29,226 nucleotides of DNA. It comes from CAYRMN01 sp964425575 (GTDB lineage Bacteria > Patescibacteriota > Patescibacteriia > 2-12-FULL-60-25). Both the position numbers and the translations under genes were made by a program. The first letter of the stretch is position 1. Each line of letters starts with the position of its first letter. Under the pieces are notes generated by a model. It had not been told where the DNA came from. It saw nothing but the letters and a program-made list of their open reading frames with translations, and did no database searches. This document shows, in pieces, positions 7,612-15,683 of the stretch. The DNA lies in contig CAYRMN010000016.1 of NCBI GenBank assembly GCA_964425575.1, forward strand, positions 1 to 29,226, written 5' to 3'.

Positions 7612-8838
7612 ATGAAAATCACCGACTTACTCCAAAGCGCCAAACAAAGTCTACAACGAACCTGGGGCAGGTCAATGTTGACCATGCTTGGAATTGTGAT
7701 TGGCATCATGTCGGTCATTTTGATGTTGTCGATTGGAGAAGCGGCGCAACGGTATATCTTATCGCAGATCTCTTCGCTGGGATCAGATATCCTCACGATT
7801 GCGAACGGATCAAAAGCTGAGGCCGGAGAACCATCGCTCTTCTTAAAAGAAACGCTCACCTTGAAAGACATCAAAAAATTCCAACAGCAGCCGTGGATCA
7901 CCCTGGTCTCCGGACGAGTTGAGCAATCGGATCAGCTAACAGCCAATGGCTTTGATACGAATGTGAGTGTCATCGGCACCATGCCCGATGGTTTTCGCAT
8001 GGATGATCTCCAACCAAAAATAGGTAGTCTGCTCACCACGGCCTCAATCGATGGCCGAACACGAGACGCCGTCCTGGGGTATGATATCGCAGACAAAGCC
8101 TTTGGCGCGGAAAACCCAATCGGAAAAACAGTCAAAATTTCAGGTCAGGGCTTCAAGGTTATTGGTGTGATGGAAAAAATCGGCAGCAAATCCTTTCAAG
8201 ATGTTGATAAACAAGTCTATATCCCCGTGACAGCTGCACTCGATCTCTATCACAAAAAATACGTCAATCACATTTCTGTCAAAACAACTGTCGGCCTACC
8301 AGAAGCCAAGAGCCGTCTCACTGCTATTCTGCGCGATCAGCACAATATCGATAATCCGAATGATGATCTGTCCAAAGATGATTTCAATGTGACGACACAA
8401 GAAGATGCGGTAGAAAGTGCCAGTCAGATCACTCAAATTCTACAGATCCTGCTCGTGTCTATTGCAGCCATCTCCCTGCTTGTGGGTGGAATCGGCATCA
8501 TGAACATCATGTATGTCACCGTCACTGAACGCATTAAGGAGATTGGTCTACGGAAAGCGATTGGCGCAACTCGTGGCGATATCTTGCAACAGTTTATTCT
8601 TGAAGCTGTGATTCTCACTGCACTCGGAGGAATGATCGGAATTGTCGTCGGCAGCGCACTCTCATGGGTAGCTATTCAGATCATTAGTACGTTTCAACCT
8701 GGTTGGAGTTTTGCCATCTCAACTCGAGGCGTGATCCTTGGCGTGAGCGTCTCTGTTGCGATTGGTCTCATCTTTGGATACTTCCCTGCCCGTAAAGCAG
8801 CGGGATTGCATCCGATTGAAGCCCTTCGTGCCGAATAA
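7612..8838 (+). CDS. MacB-like permease (FtsX/MacB_PCD), first copy
   Basis: 408 residues. The order is MacB-type: a first membrane segment in the TMLGIVIGIMSVILMLSIG region, a large extracytoplasmic domain (about 50-270), then three C-terminal membrane segments that include ISLLVGGIGIMNIMYVTVTE, the GLRKAIGATR coupling segment and a YFPARKAAGLHPIEALR ending. It would pair with the separate ATPase and the MacA-like adaptor. It is 6 bases from a paralogous permease gene, so the two may form a heterodimer. A dispersed repeat separates it from the ATPase gene. Confidence 0.93.
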   Translation: MKITDLLQSAKQSLQRTWGRSMLTMLGIVIGIMSVILMLSIGEAAQRYILSQISSLGSDILTIANGSKAEAGEPSLFLKETLTLKDIKKFQQQPWITLVSGRVEQSDQLTANGFDTNVSVIGTMPDGFRMDDLQPKIGSLLTTASIDGRTRDAVLGYDIADKAFGAENPIGKTVKISGQGFKVIGVMEKIGSKSFQDVDKQVYIPVTAALDLYHKKYVNHISVKTTVGLPEAKSRLTAILRDQHNIDNPNDDLSKDDFNVTTQEDAVESASQITQILQILLVSIAAISLLVGGIGIMNIMYVTVTERIKEIGLRKAIGATRGDILQQFILEAVILTALGGMIGIVVGSALSWVAIQIISTFQPGWSFAISTRGVILGVSVSVAIGLIFGYFPARKAAGLHPIEALRAE

Positions 8839-8844
8839 TATTTT

Positions 8845-10080
8845 ATGCGTCTTCGCGATCTTCTCCCCCTCTCCTATCGTGCGCTCGTGCTGAATAAAGC
8901 TCGATCTTCTTTGACGATGCTTGGCATCATTATCGGTATTTCGTCCGTCATCTTAATGATATCAGTGGGTCAGTCCGCACAAACCTATCTCCTCTCGCAG
9001 ATCGCCTCATTTGGAAGTGACCTCGTCTTTATTGGAAATGGACAGGGCGACGAAACGCGTGGCGGTCCGCCAAGTAGCGTTCCAAAACAAACGCTGACTG
9101 AGCGCGACCTCAAAAAATTAAACTCCCTTACTTGGCCAGCAGCTATCAGCGGATCAATCATTGGGAGCGATCTTGTTTCATATCAAGGCGAAGAAAAACG
9201 CACACGTATTTCCGGCGCCTCACAGGATGAAATCAAAGTGTTCGCCATGTCCATGCAGTCCGGTCACTTTTTGGAACAAAATGAAATCGAAAGCCGCAGC
9301 CGCGTAGCTGTACTCGGACAAGATGTAGCAAAAAAACTGTTTGGAGAGGAGCAGCCGATTGGCAGAACAATTAAAATCTCACGCCAACCATTTCGAGTCA
9401 TCGGTATTCTCGCTCCAGCTGGGACGCGCTTTTTCTCCAATATCGATGATCAAGTCTATATTCCCTACACCGCCTTCTTCGATGTCTACAACAAAAATCG
9501 TCTCAACTTTATCGGCATAAAATCAGGCACAATTCGTCCGGCCGAAGCCAAAGAACTCATTCGGGTCGCCTTACGCGAAACACATAGCCTCGATAACCCC
9601 ACCGGCATTTTGTCAAAAGACGATTTTCGCGTTTCAACGCAGGAAGACACGATCAAAAGTGCCAATACCATCGGCACCATTCTTCAAGTTTTACTTGGAT
9701 CGATTGCATCAATCTCTCTCTTCGTCGCCGGGATCGGTATCATGAACATTATGTACGTGACGGTAACTGAGCGTACACGCGAGATCGGACTGCGCAAAGC
9801 CATTGGCGCCACAAGCGGAGATGTTCTCGGACAATTTCTAGCTGAAGCCATTGTGCTCACCTCGTCTGGAGGTCTTATCGGTGTCTTGTTCGGCTTTGGC
9901 CTATCCTGGATTGCGATCACCGTCATCAATCAATTCCAATCCGGCTGGGTCCTCACCATTCCCTGGAATGGAGCTGCCCTCGGCTTCGGTGTCTCTGCCG
10001 CTATCGGTATCATCTTCGGCTTCTTCCCCGCCAGACGCGCCGCAAAACTCAACCCTATCGAGGCGCTGAGATACGAATAA
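8845..10080 (+). CDS. MacB-like permease (FtsX/MacB_PCD), second copy
   Basis: 411 residues, a clear paralogue of the preceding gene. It shares the TMLGIIIGISSVILMISVG first membrane segment, VAGIGIMNIMYVTVTERTRE, GLRKAIGATSGDVLGQF and the FFPARRAAKLNPIEALR end. The extracytoplasmic domains are more diverged than the membrane parts. It is the last gene of the efflux operon and stops directly before a strong terminator. Two permease genes with one ATPase suggest a heterodimeric transporter (inference). Confidence 0.93.
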   Translation: MRLRDLLPLSYRALVLNKARSSLTMLGIIIGISSVILMISVGQSAQTYLLSQIASFGSDLVFIGNGQGDETRGGPPSSVPKQTLTERDLKKLNSLTWPAAISGSIIGSDLVSYQGEEKRTRISGASQDEIKVFAMSMQSGHFLEQNEIESRSRVAVLGQDVAKKLFGEEQPIGRTIKISRQPFRVIGILAPAGTRFFSNIDDQVYIPYTAFFDVYNKNRLNFIGIKSGTIRPAEAKELIRVALRETHSLDNPTGILSKDDFRVSTQEDTIKSANTIGTILQVLLGSIASISLFVAGIGIMNIMYVTVTERTREIGLRKAIGATSGDVLGQFLAEAIVLTSSGGLIGVLFGFGLSWIAITVINQFQSGWVLTIPWNGAALGFGVSAAIGIIFGFFPARRAAKLNPIEALRYE

Positions 10081-10114
10081 AAAAATATCCCCGCATAGAG
10101 CGGGGATATTTTTT
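10081..10114. terminator. Bidirectional intrinsic terminator
   Basis: Stem AAAAATATCCCCGC (10081-10094), loop ATAGA, GCGGGGATATTTTT (10100-10113). The perfect stem has A-run and T-run flanks, so it can act in both directions. It ends the efflux operon on the plus strand and the convergent coiled-coil gene on the minus strand. Confidence 0.93.
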
Positions 10115-10916
10115 AATGACTGCCTAACACGTTTTTTCCAGGCTTTGCTATAGGTGATTTTGAACTCTTCTTTGGAGCTGAAGGATGAGTAGCTTGTTCT
10201 ATAATCTCTTCCCCCATTTGATCCATTTGCTGTTTTAATTCCTTTAAACCCTCCTTTCGCCATTCTTCAATCTGCGCCTCTTCATCCAGTCTCTTCTGTT
10301 CTTCATCGACAGCTCTCTCCCAATCTTTTTTTGTTGTTTCAAATTCTTTTTTCGCTTGAAGAAGAGTACGGATGCCCTGTCTGACTGCTCGTTCAGGGCC
10401 TCCATGTGCGCCCCAATCTCCAAGCTCTGCAACGATAGAAGATGATTCATCAAGAATTGTCGTATTGTGCGACCGAGCCAATCCTTCTGTTGCGACCGAT
10501 AATGCCACCAATGCAGCAGCCGGAGCTCCAATTCTTTGAAAAACGACTTTCATACCCCTCTCTAATGAAGCCAAATACTCCTCCAACTTTCTCATTGCAA
10601 TCTCAGCAGGAGTCTCACGCTCCTTTTCTAAAGCAGTAGATAAGCGATCAACGGTCGAACGAATTTCATTCTCAGCCGCTGTTTCTCTTGCCATCTTTGC
10701 AGCTTCTCGCAGAGCAGCGCTTGCTTCCGCAACATCGGGCAGAGAATGATTTACAATATCGAGAAGCTCGGCTACTTCCGGCTCTTGTTCTCTCAACGCA
10801 TCAGCTCGATCAGCGACCCGTGCGAGCTCTTGAATTCGTAGCGCCTCATTTAAATCATATCCTACATTCACGCTTATCTCTGGGTCTTCTCCTATCATTG
10901 GTCGTTCTTTGGGCAT
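10113..10916 (-). CDS. Coiled-coil protein, unknown function
   Basis: 267 residues from MPKERPMIGEDPE. Mostly charged helix: Ala/Glu/Arg-rich heptad-like segments at about 20-120, a short less polar stretch (GAPAAALVALSVATEGLA) near the middle, then a second coiled coil rich in Lys/Glu/Gln and a basic, Ser/Pro/Lys-rich tail (PKKSSKSPIAKPGK). The middle stretch is too weak to call a membrane segment. The start was chosen 4 bases after the upstream small gene's stop, so the two look cotranscribed; a start at 10961 would overlap that gene. I do not recognise the family. Confidence 0.7.
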   Translation of the reverse strand: MPKERPMIGEDPEISVNVGYDLNEALRIQELARVADRADALREQEPEVAELLDIVNHSLPDVAEASAALREAAKMARETAAENEIRSTVDRLSTALEKERETPAEIAMRKLEEYLASLERGMKVVFQRIGAPAAALVALSVATEGLARSHNTTILDESSSIVAELGDWGAHGGPERAVRQGIRTLLQAKKEFETTKKDWERAVDEEQKRLDEEAQIEEWRKEGLKELKQQMDQMGEEIIEQATHPSAPKKSSKSPIAKPGKNVLGSH

Positions 10917-10920
10917 ATTT

Positions 10921-11082
10921 TTAGGCTTTCTTATGTAAATTCTTCTTAATCGCTCGTACATGCTGCTCTTCTTCCATTCGTCGATTAAAATTCTTCAATG
11001 CATTCAACGCCTTTAAAAAACCTGTGTGCGCCTGCTTGACCTCCTTAATGGCAACATCGAGATCATTGGATGAAGTGGACAT
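10921..11082 (-). CDS. Small helical protein, unknown function
   Basis: 53 residues (MSTSSNDLDVAIKEV...), strongly helical, with a basic C-terminus (RAIKKNLHKKA). An alternative start at 11115 adds 11 residues; neither start has a clear Shine-Dalgarno site. The stop lies 4 bases before the next gene, which suggests an operon with the coiled-coil protein. No family recognised. Confidence 0.5.
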   Translation of the reverse strand: MSTSSNDLDVAIKEVKQAHTGFLKALNALKNFNRRMEEEQHVRAIKKNLHKKA

Positions 11083-11127
11083 AGTATTTTGTTTATTCTT
11101 CTTTAGGACGTTCACATTTGGATGAGA

Positions 11128-11440
11128 TGCGCTGTGCTGCCTTCGATAAACTCAGGCCATGAGCTTGTCGAATGGGAACGAGGAAAAACCGGAGGCGTAC
11201 GTAACCGTACGGTGAGGATTTTTCCGAAGTGTTGCACAAGCAGATCGCCGAATGCGAACGTCCGTCTTCTCTCTAAAAATGTAGAGGGGATGCTCAATGG
11301 CGCAAGCGCCACGAGTTTCCACAGCGGCCTACCTATCGTGCGAAGCCAGTCGAAACCGGCCCTGCATGACTTCAGCCACCCACTATCCTGGGGTCCGTGT
11401 TCGGGCCAAGATAGGTCTCTCCTCCACATTCTTAGAGAGA
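11128..11440. repeat. Large structured non-coding element
   Basis: No convincing gene lies between 11116 and 11623. This part is rich in inverted repeats: TCTCTAAAAATGTAGAGGGG (from 11270) against TCTCCTCCACATTCTTAGAG (from 11418), the hairpin CGTACG-TAAC-CGTACG around 11200, and GGCGCAAGCGCC near 11300. Phrases such as CCTTCGATAAACTCAGGCC resemble repeats common in bacterial intergenic DNA. It is downstream of a minus-strand promoter (11501-11529) and could be a transcribed RNA or a mobile palindromic element. Confidence 0.5.
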
Positions 11441-11500
11441 ATTACGTTTTATTCAATTTTTTGGCTGTACAAAGAGGATATTTGATCACTCTTCATACAT

Positions 11501-11529
11501 AGAATAGCATGAAAAAGTGGTTTTGTCAA
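11501..11529 (-). promoter_or_regulatory. Promoter with symmetric -35 region
   Basis: Minus strand TTGACA (11529-11524), 17-base spacer, TATTCT (11506-11501). The -35 box is part of a perfect inverted repeat TTGTCAA-N6-TTGACAA (11523-11542). It would drive transcription through the structured element towards the two small coiled-coil genes. Confidence 0.6.
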
Positions 11530-11573
11530 TCCGTCTTGACAAATCCATTTTGAGAGTTTTTATGAGGAAAATG

Positions 11574-11607
11574 CAGAAAAAGAAGAGCGCCCACCGGAGT
11601 GAGCGCC
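11574..11607 (-). terminator. Intrinsic terminator of the M16 peptidase gene
   Basis: Minus strand: GCGCTCAC (11606-11599), loop TCCG, GTGGGCGC (11594-11587), then TCTTCTTTTTC. One G-T wobble in the stem. It lies 17 bases beyond the peptidase stop. Confidence 0.75.
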
Positions 11608-11623
11608 TTAGGAGGGGTTCGGG

Positions 11624-12874
11624 CTACTTGGGCAACCAGTGCACAACGCCGAAGTGATCGGGATTGTAGACCTTCTTCGCCGCGGCGGCGATTTGTTCGC
11701 GGGTTGTGGCGAGGACGCGCGCTTCGGAATCCGTATCATCACAATCGCCCTCAAGCCACATATTCCGGGCCGCTGACACATAGAGATGCCTAGATCTACT
11801 CTCATCTCTCGTGGCAAAGAAGATGCGTCGCTTGGCCATAACCGCCCGAAAAACTTCGTCAGGATAGCGATCCATCCGCAGATCTTCCAAGCACTCAAGA
11901 ATAAGCGTTATAGCCTTCTCAATATCTTTTTCATCCACTCGTGTCTCAATTGGAAAACAAATGAGCGGATGTTGCCATGTATTCGCCGAAATATGGTAGA
12001 CGAGTCTGTGTTCGCCCCGCAGCTTTCCGACAAGTAACCCGAAGGTTGGAAGGTCAAGAACGCTCTGCGCGAGACCGATATGTCTTCTTTCATCGTGAGC
12101 AAGAGCGCCAGTAAAAAAGAGACTGAGACCTGGACTATCAATTCCTGCCCCCGTGTATGTATCGTTGAATACATTAAAGGGAAAAACGGCGCGAGGAGCT
12201 TTTCTGGAAGGGCTGTGAGCCGCTTGAACTACCCGAAGATTCGACACGACCTCGATATGCTCCTCATGAGTAATCCCCCCAGCTGCAATAAATGCCGCTC
12301 CTTCAATCTGATATTCACGCCGCACATACTCGTGAAGATCATCATATGTGATGGCCTGAATCTGATCAGGATGAGCGACGACAGAGCCGTGTAATCGAGA
12401 CTGGCTCGGATATGCACGTTGTTGTAACCAGCACTGAGCAGCGTCTCCAGATGCGCGCTGACGAGCCTCTTGCAAAATAACACCCCTCTCACGCTCTACC
12501 TGGTCTCCTGTAAAACAGGGCTCGGTACAAACACGGGCAAGAGCTTGAACCATATCAGCAAAAGATCCTGCTAATCCTTCTATGGAATACCTTGTGCAGA
12601 AATAGCTCGTTGCCCCATTGTATTCCGCTCCGTTCAGAAGCGAAGGCCGTAAGAGTGGATGAATCCCATCTCGATTCGGACCTTTGAGCATTAAGTGCTC
12701 AAGAAAATGAGCCTTCCCCCAAGGCTCCTCGTCTTCATATGCTCCTGATGGAAAAACAAGTTCTACACTCACGAGCTTAGTTGGTAGCGTAATGGTGAAA
12801 ACGTTCACACCACTAGGAAGAACGGTGTGAGCAACGGGCGTTCCGAATTTTTTCGTGTAAATGAGCGTCTCCAT
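11624..12874 (-). CDS. M16-family zinc metallopeptidase
   Basis: 416 residues, one M16 (pitrilysin/insulinase/processing peptidase) unit of the usual small size. The inverted zinc motif HFLEH (HxxEH, residues 56-60) is intact, and the distal glutamate sits 76 residues later in RGVILQEARQR (E136; E129 is an alternative). The C-terminal half has the expected weakly conserved inactive-type domain. No signal peptide is visible, so it is probably cytoplasmic. The start is fixed by a strong Shine-Dalgarno AAAGGAGG (12886-12879) with a 4-base spacer, unusual in this window. Many bacteria use such peptidases for peptide processing, sometimes paired with a second M16 gene that is absent here. The PLP-enzyme gene lies immediately upstream on the same strand. 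Confidence 0.93.
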   Translation of the reverse strand: METLIYTKKFGTPVAHTVLPSGVNVFTITLPTKLVSVELVFPSGAYEDEEPWGKAHFLEHLMLKGPNRDGIHPLLRPSLLNGAEYNGATSYFCTRYSIEGLAGSFADMVQALARVCTEPCFTGDQVERERGVILQEARQRASGDAAQCWLQQRAYPSQSRLHGSVVAHPDQIQAITYDDLHEYVRREYQIEGAAFIAAGGITHEEHIEVVSNLRVVQAAHSPSRKAPRAVFPFNVFNDTYTGAGIDSPGLSLFFTGALAHDERRHIGLAQSVLDLPTFGLLVGKLRGEHRLVYHISANTWQHPLICFPIETRVDEKDIEKAITLILECLEDLRMDRYPDEVFRAVMAKRRIFFATRDESRSRHLYVSAARNMWLEGDCDDTDSEARVLATTREQIAAAAKKVYNPDHFGVVHWLPK

Positions 12875-12927
12875 ACCGCCTCCTTTGGTAGTGGGTTGAT
12901 GAAGAATAACGAAGCTAACCAGAAAAA

Positions 12928-12945
12928 GACCACTTGGTCAAACCT
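12928..12945 (-). terminator. Possible weak terminator between PLP enzyme and M16 genes
   Basis: On the minus strand a short GACC-AAGT-GGTC stem is followed by TTTTTCT. The stem is only 4-5 bases, so termination would be weak at best. Confidence 0.25.
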
Positions 12946-12952
12946 CGACGAA

Positions 12953-14491
12953 TCAACGAGATCCCTTCATCACCTCTATAAACACCTCTTTTAGCCGCTC
13001 AAGTTCCCATGCGCATTCTGTACCAACTGAAATCCGCACAAAGGGCTCGGCTGTTCCTTGGGCATTACTGGCAGTTAGGTAGATACGCGTAACATCAAAG
13101 CCAAAACTGGTTCCGGCCACAAGATCAATCTGTTGCTTTTTTGCCCGGGCTAAGATGGTATTCAGAAAAGATACGTAGGTAGAGGTCTGACGATGTTCTG
13201 GCCGAAAACGGATCACAAATGAACTCCCATGGAACGACATGCGTCGTGTCCAGGCATAGCCTGGATAGGACTCAAGCCCCGGATAGACAATAGACTCGTA
13301 GGGAGACATTTTTGTCAGATGATGAATTGCTTCTTCCAAGGCAATGGCTACATGAATCGCATTTCGCTCAAAACGCTGTAGTCGCCGTTCAAGTACAGCT
13401 CTATCCGGTGTAGGCAAGGAAAATACAGATGCGTCCGGAATATTCGTGCCCCAATCTCTCCGAGCTGAGAACAGATTATTCGTGGCAAGACCGACGGTCC
13501 ACATCATCCCACCCGTAACACGATCAAACCCGAATTGATGATACTTATTCAAGCTCTCCATCATGATGATGCGCAGCTTTGAAAACGGTGAGAGGTGTTT
13601 GAACGGCTGGCATGCGATCGATAGAGTCGAATTATCTAATACAAGAAACGTTGGTTCGGTTACGGCATGCGCTAGAGACGGAATCAGACGCTCAAGGTCC
13701 AGCATCGCCATAGAGCCGTCGTTGCAGAGCGTATCTAGGAATATAGCCCTGGGCTTTTCCTGTGCGACAGCCCGTATAAGTGCGTCCGAATCCATTTCAT
13801 CTACCCAGCGTATTCGCGCGCCAAATGTTGACTGCAGTATTTTTTTATTCTGAAAATAGGTTGCACGACCCACCAAAACAACATCATGCGATCCGATATC
13901 CGACTGCAGGGCAGCCACGATCGTCGAGAAGGCGGCCATTCCACTTGAGGTCGCATACGCCTGAATCGGAAGATAGATTGGTGCTTGGACGTATGCCCGA
14001 CGGAATGCAGCTTCGTAGATTTCCGCATCTGCATGCTGATCGCGCTTGTAATCACTGATCATTCCCTTGATCTTCCCGGTTTTTGAACCAGCCTGTGAGG
14101 TGAGCGTATGAGCGTACGAAGGAGACTGCCATTCAAGCGCACTGATGAATCCTGCACTGATCGCCTGCAATGAACGCAACTCATCCATGACCCGTTTTTT
14201 GAGACGAATAGCAGCCTGAAGACTTTCCAAGGTGTCTGCATGTCGCAGCTCTTTCAATCCTGTCTGTAACTCTGCATGGATCCGTTCGTACGCCGCTACT
14301 GGATGTCGGAGCCCTTCAAGAATCATGGCACGGGTCTCTTGTAGAAAAAAATCACGATGTCTATCCACTATTTTTTGAAATGCTCGGAGCTTCTGCTCAG
14401 CTGAATCAGCCAAATGCTGAATATCCGCCAGATCCTCTCGCAGCTCCTCAAAACTCTGTGTTAGCGTATCTACTCGCCTTTCTTTTGGCAT
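12953..14491 (-). CDS. PLP-dependent enzyme of the Cys/Met metabolism type with N-terminal helical extension
   Basis: 512 residues from MPKERRVDTL. Residues about 150-512 match fold-type I enzymes of the cystathionine gamma-synthase group: ATSSGMAAF (180-188), the cofactor aspartate in LVLDNSTLS (D286) and the Schiff-base lysine in ESLNKYHQFGFDRVTGG (K316). Residues 1-130 form an extra coiled-coil-like domain not normal for this group. The substrate cannot be told; the usual HSD after the lysine is replaced by GFD, so it is probably not a standard gamma-synthase. The start was chosen because residues further upstream are translated from a dispersed repeat (14534-14636). A M16 peptidase gene lies 78 bases downstream. 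Confidence 0.85.
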   Translation of the reverse strand: MPKERRVDTLTQSFEELREDLADIQHLADSAEQKLRAFQKIVDRHRDFFLQETRAMILEGLRHPVAAYERIHAELQTGLKELRHADTLESLQAAIRLKKRVMDELRSLQAISAGFISALEWQSPSYAHTLTSQAGSKTGKIKGMISDYKRDQHADAEIYEAAFRRAYVQAPIYLPIQAYATSSGMAAFSTIVAALQSDIGSHDVVLVGRATYFQNKKILQSTFGARIRWVDEMDSDALIRAVAQEKPRAIFLDTLCNDGSMAMLDLERLIPSLAHAVTEPTFLVLDNSTLSIACQPFKHLSPFSKLRIIMMESLNKYHQFGFDRVTGGMMWTVGLATNNLFSARRDWGTNIPDASVFSLPTPDRAVLERRLQRFERNAIHVAIALEEAIHHLTKMSPYESIVYPGLESYPGYAWTRRMSFHGSSFVIRFRPEHRQTSTYVSFLNTILARAKKQQIDLVAGTSFGFDVTRIYLTASNAQGTAEPFVRISVGTECAWELERLKEVFIEVMKGSR

Positions 14492-14533
14492 ATATCTAGT
14501 GTCATTCCCGCGCTGAAGTTCTGTCCTTGGTAT

Positions 14534-14636
14534 GTCATCCCGAGCAAAGTCATACGGAGCCGAGGGATCGCTTCGATCCGCACCTCCTTCGAAGAGATTC
14601 CTCCACTCGTCGCAGAGCCTCCTCGGTCGGAATGAC
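14534..14636. repeat. Dispersed repeat, family D-like, copy 3
   Basis: 103 bases bounded by GTCATCCCGAGC and GTCGGAATGAC, with GAGGGATC and GATTCCTCC inside. Same overall plan as 7509-7603 and 21447-21541. It separates the divergent PLP-enzyme and AstE/AspA-like genes and must contain or flank their promoters. Confidence 0.7.
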
Positions 14637-14678
14637 AAAAACTTGGGTTAGTGAAAATGATACCGTATCAGGTATGCT

Positions 14679-15626
14679 ATGCCCATGCTACGGAATCTTT
14701 TCTCACGCTCACGATCAAATCTCTTCCAATTCGTCCATGTCAACCTTGGACGCAGTGTGATTGCGCTCCCCATTGCCGACATAAAAGGAAATCAGCCAGG
14801 AAAAACGCTGGTCGTTACCGGTGGTATGGATGGCGATGAGTATGCGGGTATTGAGGCGGCCTATCAGCTTGCAGAAAAATATCGAGCAGGGACATTTTCA
14901 GGACGATTGATCATTATTCCGATCCTGAACCTCCCGGGCTTTGAAGCGGAGCAAAGTTGGAATCCGCTTGATCACACATTCCCTAAATATATTTTTCCAG
15001 GTCGTGCTGATGGCTCCGCGACTGAACGGCTCATCCGTTGGCTACATGAAACCTATCTGACCCACGCCGACGTGTGGTACGACGCCCACAGCGGAGCACT
15101 GACCGAGCGGCTCTTTCCATTCGTATGGACCTATAAAACCGGCGTCAAACACATAGATGACTTCACAAAACAGCTCCATGGAATGATCGAGGCAAAAACG
15201 ATCGTCTTTGAACCGTCCGCTCGCTCATCAAAAGCTAGTCAGCTGGCGCGTGGAAACTGCGTGTATATTTTGGGAGAATCCGGAGAACGTGGGAATTGCC
15301 ATAATGAAGATGTTGAACGACATTTAGGGTGGATGCAGAGCGTCATGCAAGCACGAGAGATGATCGATATACCACAAACACAAAACGCCAAAGCACCCCT
15401 CGTACTTCAAGACGTATCATTTATCTGCGCACCATATGATGGCTTATGGCGCGCGGAGGAAATAATGAGTTCAGAATTGAAAAAGGGACAGGTTCTTGGT
15501 CAGTGCTCAAGGTTAGATATGAGCTCACAAAAAGAACTTCGGATACCTACGACCGGCACCATGCTGTGGTGGAAAGAAACACTCCACATGAAACGCGGAG
15601 ATATTTTGTGCGCGTGGGGGAAATAA
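14679..15626 (+). CDS. AstE/AspA-like zinc deacylase (M14-like)
   Basis: 315 residues. Succinylglutamate desuccinylase/aspartoacylase family, which removes acyl groups from amino acids or small amides using zinc. Visible motifs: VVTGGMDGDEYAGIEA (45-60), FPGRADGSATERL (106-118), DAHSG (135-139, zinc ligand H137) and LGESGERG (199-206, probable catalytic glutamate). The first zinc ligand is normally the His in GxHGxE; here it is Asp51 (MDGDE), so metal binding or activity may differ. The C-terminal beta domain is present (APYDGLW, ELKKGQVLGQ). Neighbours on both sides encode a PLP enzyme and an acyltransferase-like fusion, suggesting a shared amino-acid or peptide-modifying route. Start chosen at the first ATG after the repeat. 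Confidence 0.82.
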   Translation: MPMLRNLFSRSRSNLFQFVHVNLGRSVIALPIADIKGNQPGKTLVVTGGMDGDEYAGIEAAYQLAEKYRAGTFSGRLIIIPILNLPGFEAEQSWNPLDHTFPKYIFPGRADGSATERLIRWLHETYLTHADVWYDAHSGALTERLFPFVWTYKTGVKHIDDFTKQLHGMIEAKTIVFEPSARSSKASQLARGNCVYILGESGERGNCHNEDVERHLGWMQSVMQAREMIDIPQTQNAKAPLVLQDVSFICAPYDGLWRAEEIMSSELKKGQVLGQCSRLDMSSQKELRIPTTGTMLWWKETLHMKRGDILCAWGK

Positions 15627-15683
15627 ATTCTTGGCATTCCTTGGCACTTCTCCTACATCGGATTACACTGAGCGCCGTTAGAT

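Noticed and set aside
11122..11502. 126-residue plus-strand frame in the structured element
   Set aside because: No ribosome site, low-complexity repeat translation, and the region is dominated by inverted repeats.
14492..14638. 49-residue N-terminal extension of the PLP enzyme
   Set aside because: It is the translation of a family D-type repeat.
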